NCBI GenBank assembly: GCA_024687845.1
Contig: JAILEL010000295.1
Coordinates: 100,057-164,056, forward strand
Direction: 5' to 3'
Source of the DNA: Eubacterium sp.
GTDB taxonomy: Bacteria; Bacillota_A; Clostridia; Lachnospirales; Lachnospiraceae
DNA: 64,000 nt
The notes under the pieces are model-generated. The model made no database searches. It was not told the origin of the DNA and saw only the letters and a list, made by a program, of their open reading frames with translations. Positions within the stretch are counted from its first letter, which is position 1. Each line of letters begins with the position of its first letter. The translations under genes were made by a program, and so were the position numbers. Positions 63,059-64,000 of this stretch are shown piece after piece.

Positions 63059-63715
63059 TTATTTAGACGCATTCTCTTTTACTATTGCTGCAGCCTCTGC
63101 AACCAGACTCTTTATCTTATCAAAGTCGCCGGCCTTTATAAGGTCTCCCTTAACCATCCAGCTTCCTCCACAGCAGAAGATTCTGCTGGATTTCAGATAA
63201 TCTACTACATTTGTAGAATTAATACCACCTGTTGGCATAAACTTTACATTAGGAAATGCTGCGCCTACTGCATTTATCATACTCAGTCCCCCTGCATTCT
63301 CAGCCGGGAAGAACTTAACATGATCAAGTCCAAGCTTTACAGCCTGTATAAGTTCAGTAGGTGTCTGAATTCCAGGACATACTGGAATATCCTTTTCCAG
63401 ACAATATTTTACTATATCAGGATCAAAGCCTGGAGAAACGATGAATTTGGCACCTGCTGCTACTGCTCTGTCAACCTGTTCTATTGTAAGAACTGTTCCA
63501 GCTCCAACCAGCATATCAGGATATTTTTCAGCCATGATTCTGATGGATTCCTCTGCTGCATCAGTTCTGAATGTAACCTCAGCTGCCGGAAGTCCGCCTT
63601 CCATAAGAGCCTTTCCAAGTGACTCTGCATCCTTGGCATCATTCATAACTACAACAGGAATGATTCCTACCTCTGTAAATCTATTAAGTGTTTCTACTGT
63701 TTTTTCGCTATTCAT
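63059..63715 (-). CDS. eda: 2-keto-3-deoxy-6-phosphogluconate (KDPG) aldolase
   Basis: 218 residues, class I aldolase that splits KDPG to pyruvate and glyceraldehyde 3-phosphate. GIIPVVVMND near the start, EVTFRTDAAEESI with the general-base glutamate, LVGAGTVLT, and HVKFFPAENAG with the Schiff-base lysine are present. Next to the dehydrogenase below, it suggests hexuronate or gluconate catabolism. GAGG lies before ATG. Confidence 0.95.
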   Translation of the reverse strand: MNSEKTVETLNRFTEVGIIPVVVMNDAKDAESLGKALMEGGLPAAEVTFRTDAAEESIRIMAEKYPDMLVGAGTVLTIEQVDRAVAAGAKFIVSPGFDPDIVKYCLEKDIPVCPGIQTPTELIQAVKLGLDHVKFFPAENAGGLSMINAVGAAFPNVKFMPTGGINSTNVVDYLKSSRIFCCGGSWMVKGDLIKAGDFDKIKSLVAEAAAIVKENASK

Positions 63716-63741
63716 TGCTTTTACCTCTAACTTGATAAATA

Positions 63742-64000
63742 TTACTGATCCTGAGTTGTTACGTCAGTATCATCTTCCTTCTCTGCTACAAACTTGCTCT
63801 CATCAAGATTATTAGGATCCTGTCCGATATATGCAAGGATACCGCCGTCTATGTATATAACCTGTCCATTTATAAAATCAGATGCCTCTGATGCAAGGAA
63901 TACTGCAAGTCCCTGAAGATCCTCTGTACGTCCCCATCTCTGTGCCGGAGTCTTAGAACGGATGAATCTGTCAAATGGATTCATAGAACCATCCTCCTGT
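63742..64000 (-). CDS. SDR oxidoreductase, C-terminal part (gluconate 5-dehydrogenase-like)
   Basis: The 3' end of a gene cut by the window edge; the frame is open up to 64000. NPFDRFIRSKTPAQRWGRTED, FLASEASDFINGQVIYIDGG are the SDR C-terminal motifs, and the MNPFDRFI form is typical of gluconate 5-dehydrogenase or 2-deoxygluconate 3-dehydrogenase. It has an unusually acidic tail (VAEKEDDTDVTTQDQ). The internal ATG at 63984 is not the true start. Cotranscribed with eda (27-base gap). Confidence 0.85.
   Translation of the reverse strand, partial: QEDGSMNPFDRFIRSKTPAQRWGRTEDLQGLAVFLASEASDFINGQVIYIDGGILAYIGQDPNNLDESKFVAEKEDDTDVTTQDQ

Noticed and set aside
62972..63622. A 216-codon cysteine-rich plus-strand frame after the MATE gene
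   Set aside because: It begins in the MATE terminator and lies opposite the well-supported KDPG aldolase.
1..64000. CRISPR arrays, prophage genes, rRNA genes, classical riboswitches
   Set aside because: I looked for repeat-spacer patterns, phage structural genes, rRNA segments and conserved riboswitch cores in the gaps and saw none.

Overview
The window looks like chromosomal DNA of a low-GC Gram-positive anaerobe of the Clostridia, most likely Lachnospiraceae. The support is AT-rich codon use, strong AGGAGG ribosome-binding sites, the gap-pgk-tpiA and secG-rnr-smpB-ssrA gene orders, a U32 peptidase beside zapA, class B sortase, M29 aminopeptidase and several small Lachnospiraceae-type families. 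The family call is inference. Almost all genes are on the minus strand; only five intact genes (BirA-like regulator, PHP phosphatase, GGDEF protein, MATE pump and nothing else of size besides their controls) run on plus.

Layout. 1-11.7 kb is a housekeeping block: rpmB, class B sortase, NUDIX, class B PBP, FtsW/RodA, U32 peptidase, zapA, ruvB, ruvA, a DivIVA-domain protein and a YprB-like exonuclease. 11.7-16.1 kb is a gene graveyard around an IS4-family element: a frameshifted c-di-GMP-type sensor, EAL-domain remnants, a truncated nitrilase-fold gene, a gene with two in-frame TAA codons and an alpha/beta-hydrolase stub. 16.1-23.4 kb holds a 1086-residue secreted beta-helix/leucine-rich-repeat protein, a GNAT, small acidic unknowns and an 800-residue helical unknown. 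23.8-27.8 kb is the trans-translation and RNA-decay block (tmRNA, smpB, RNase R, secG). 27.9-33 kb has a degenerate BirA-like protein with a leaderless start, MscL with a zinc ribbon, a zinc-finger membrane protein and the glycolytic genes tpiA, pgk and gap.

33.3-49.8 kb carries a PHP phosphatase, a lipoprotein, a HerA-like ATPase, a HAD hydrolase, a three-gene FAD oxidoreductase operon (GlpA-like, NAD(P)/FAD oxidoreductase, DUF1667), a PspA-PcrA-DUF4230 group, pyrimidine-nucleoside phosphorylase and an M29 aminopeptidase. 49.8-52.4 kb is pyrF-pyrK-pyrD. 52.5-59.5 kb is accessory: pyruvyl transferase, secreted protein, an Lrp regulator overlapping a free-standing RNA polymerase alpha-CTD-like protein, GNAT, a VWA protein, a macro-domain protein, a 75-residue protein and a frameshifted XRE regulator. 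59.6-60.4 kb is an array of hairpins next to tRNA-Leu(AAG). 60.4-64 kb has a GGDEF protein, a MATE exporter, KDPG aldolase and the end of a gluconate-dehydrogenase-like SDR cut by the window edge.

The most unusual items are a family of small interspersed palindromes with a GTGAATAGTAAC core found just after many stop codons, a second dispersed repeat with TGACACTTATGTCA, the Lrp/alpha-CTD pair, the XRE-75aa-macro-VWA locus, the non-catalytic-looking BirA-like protein, and the hairpin array beside the tRNA. Several genes carry single-base changes in homopolymers, so read-level confirmation matters before any of them is called biological.
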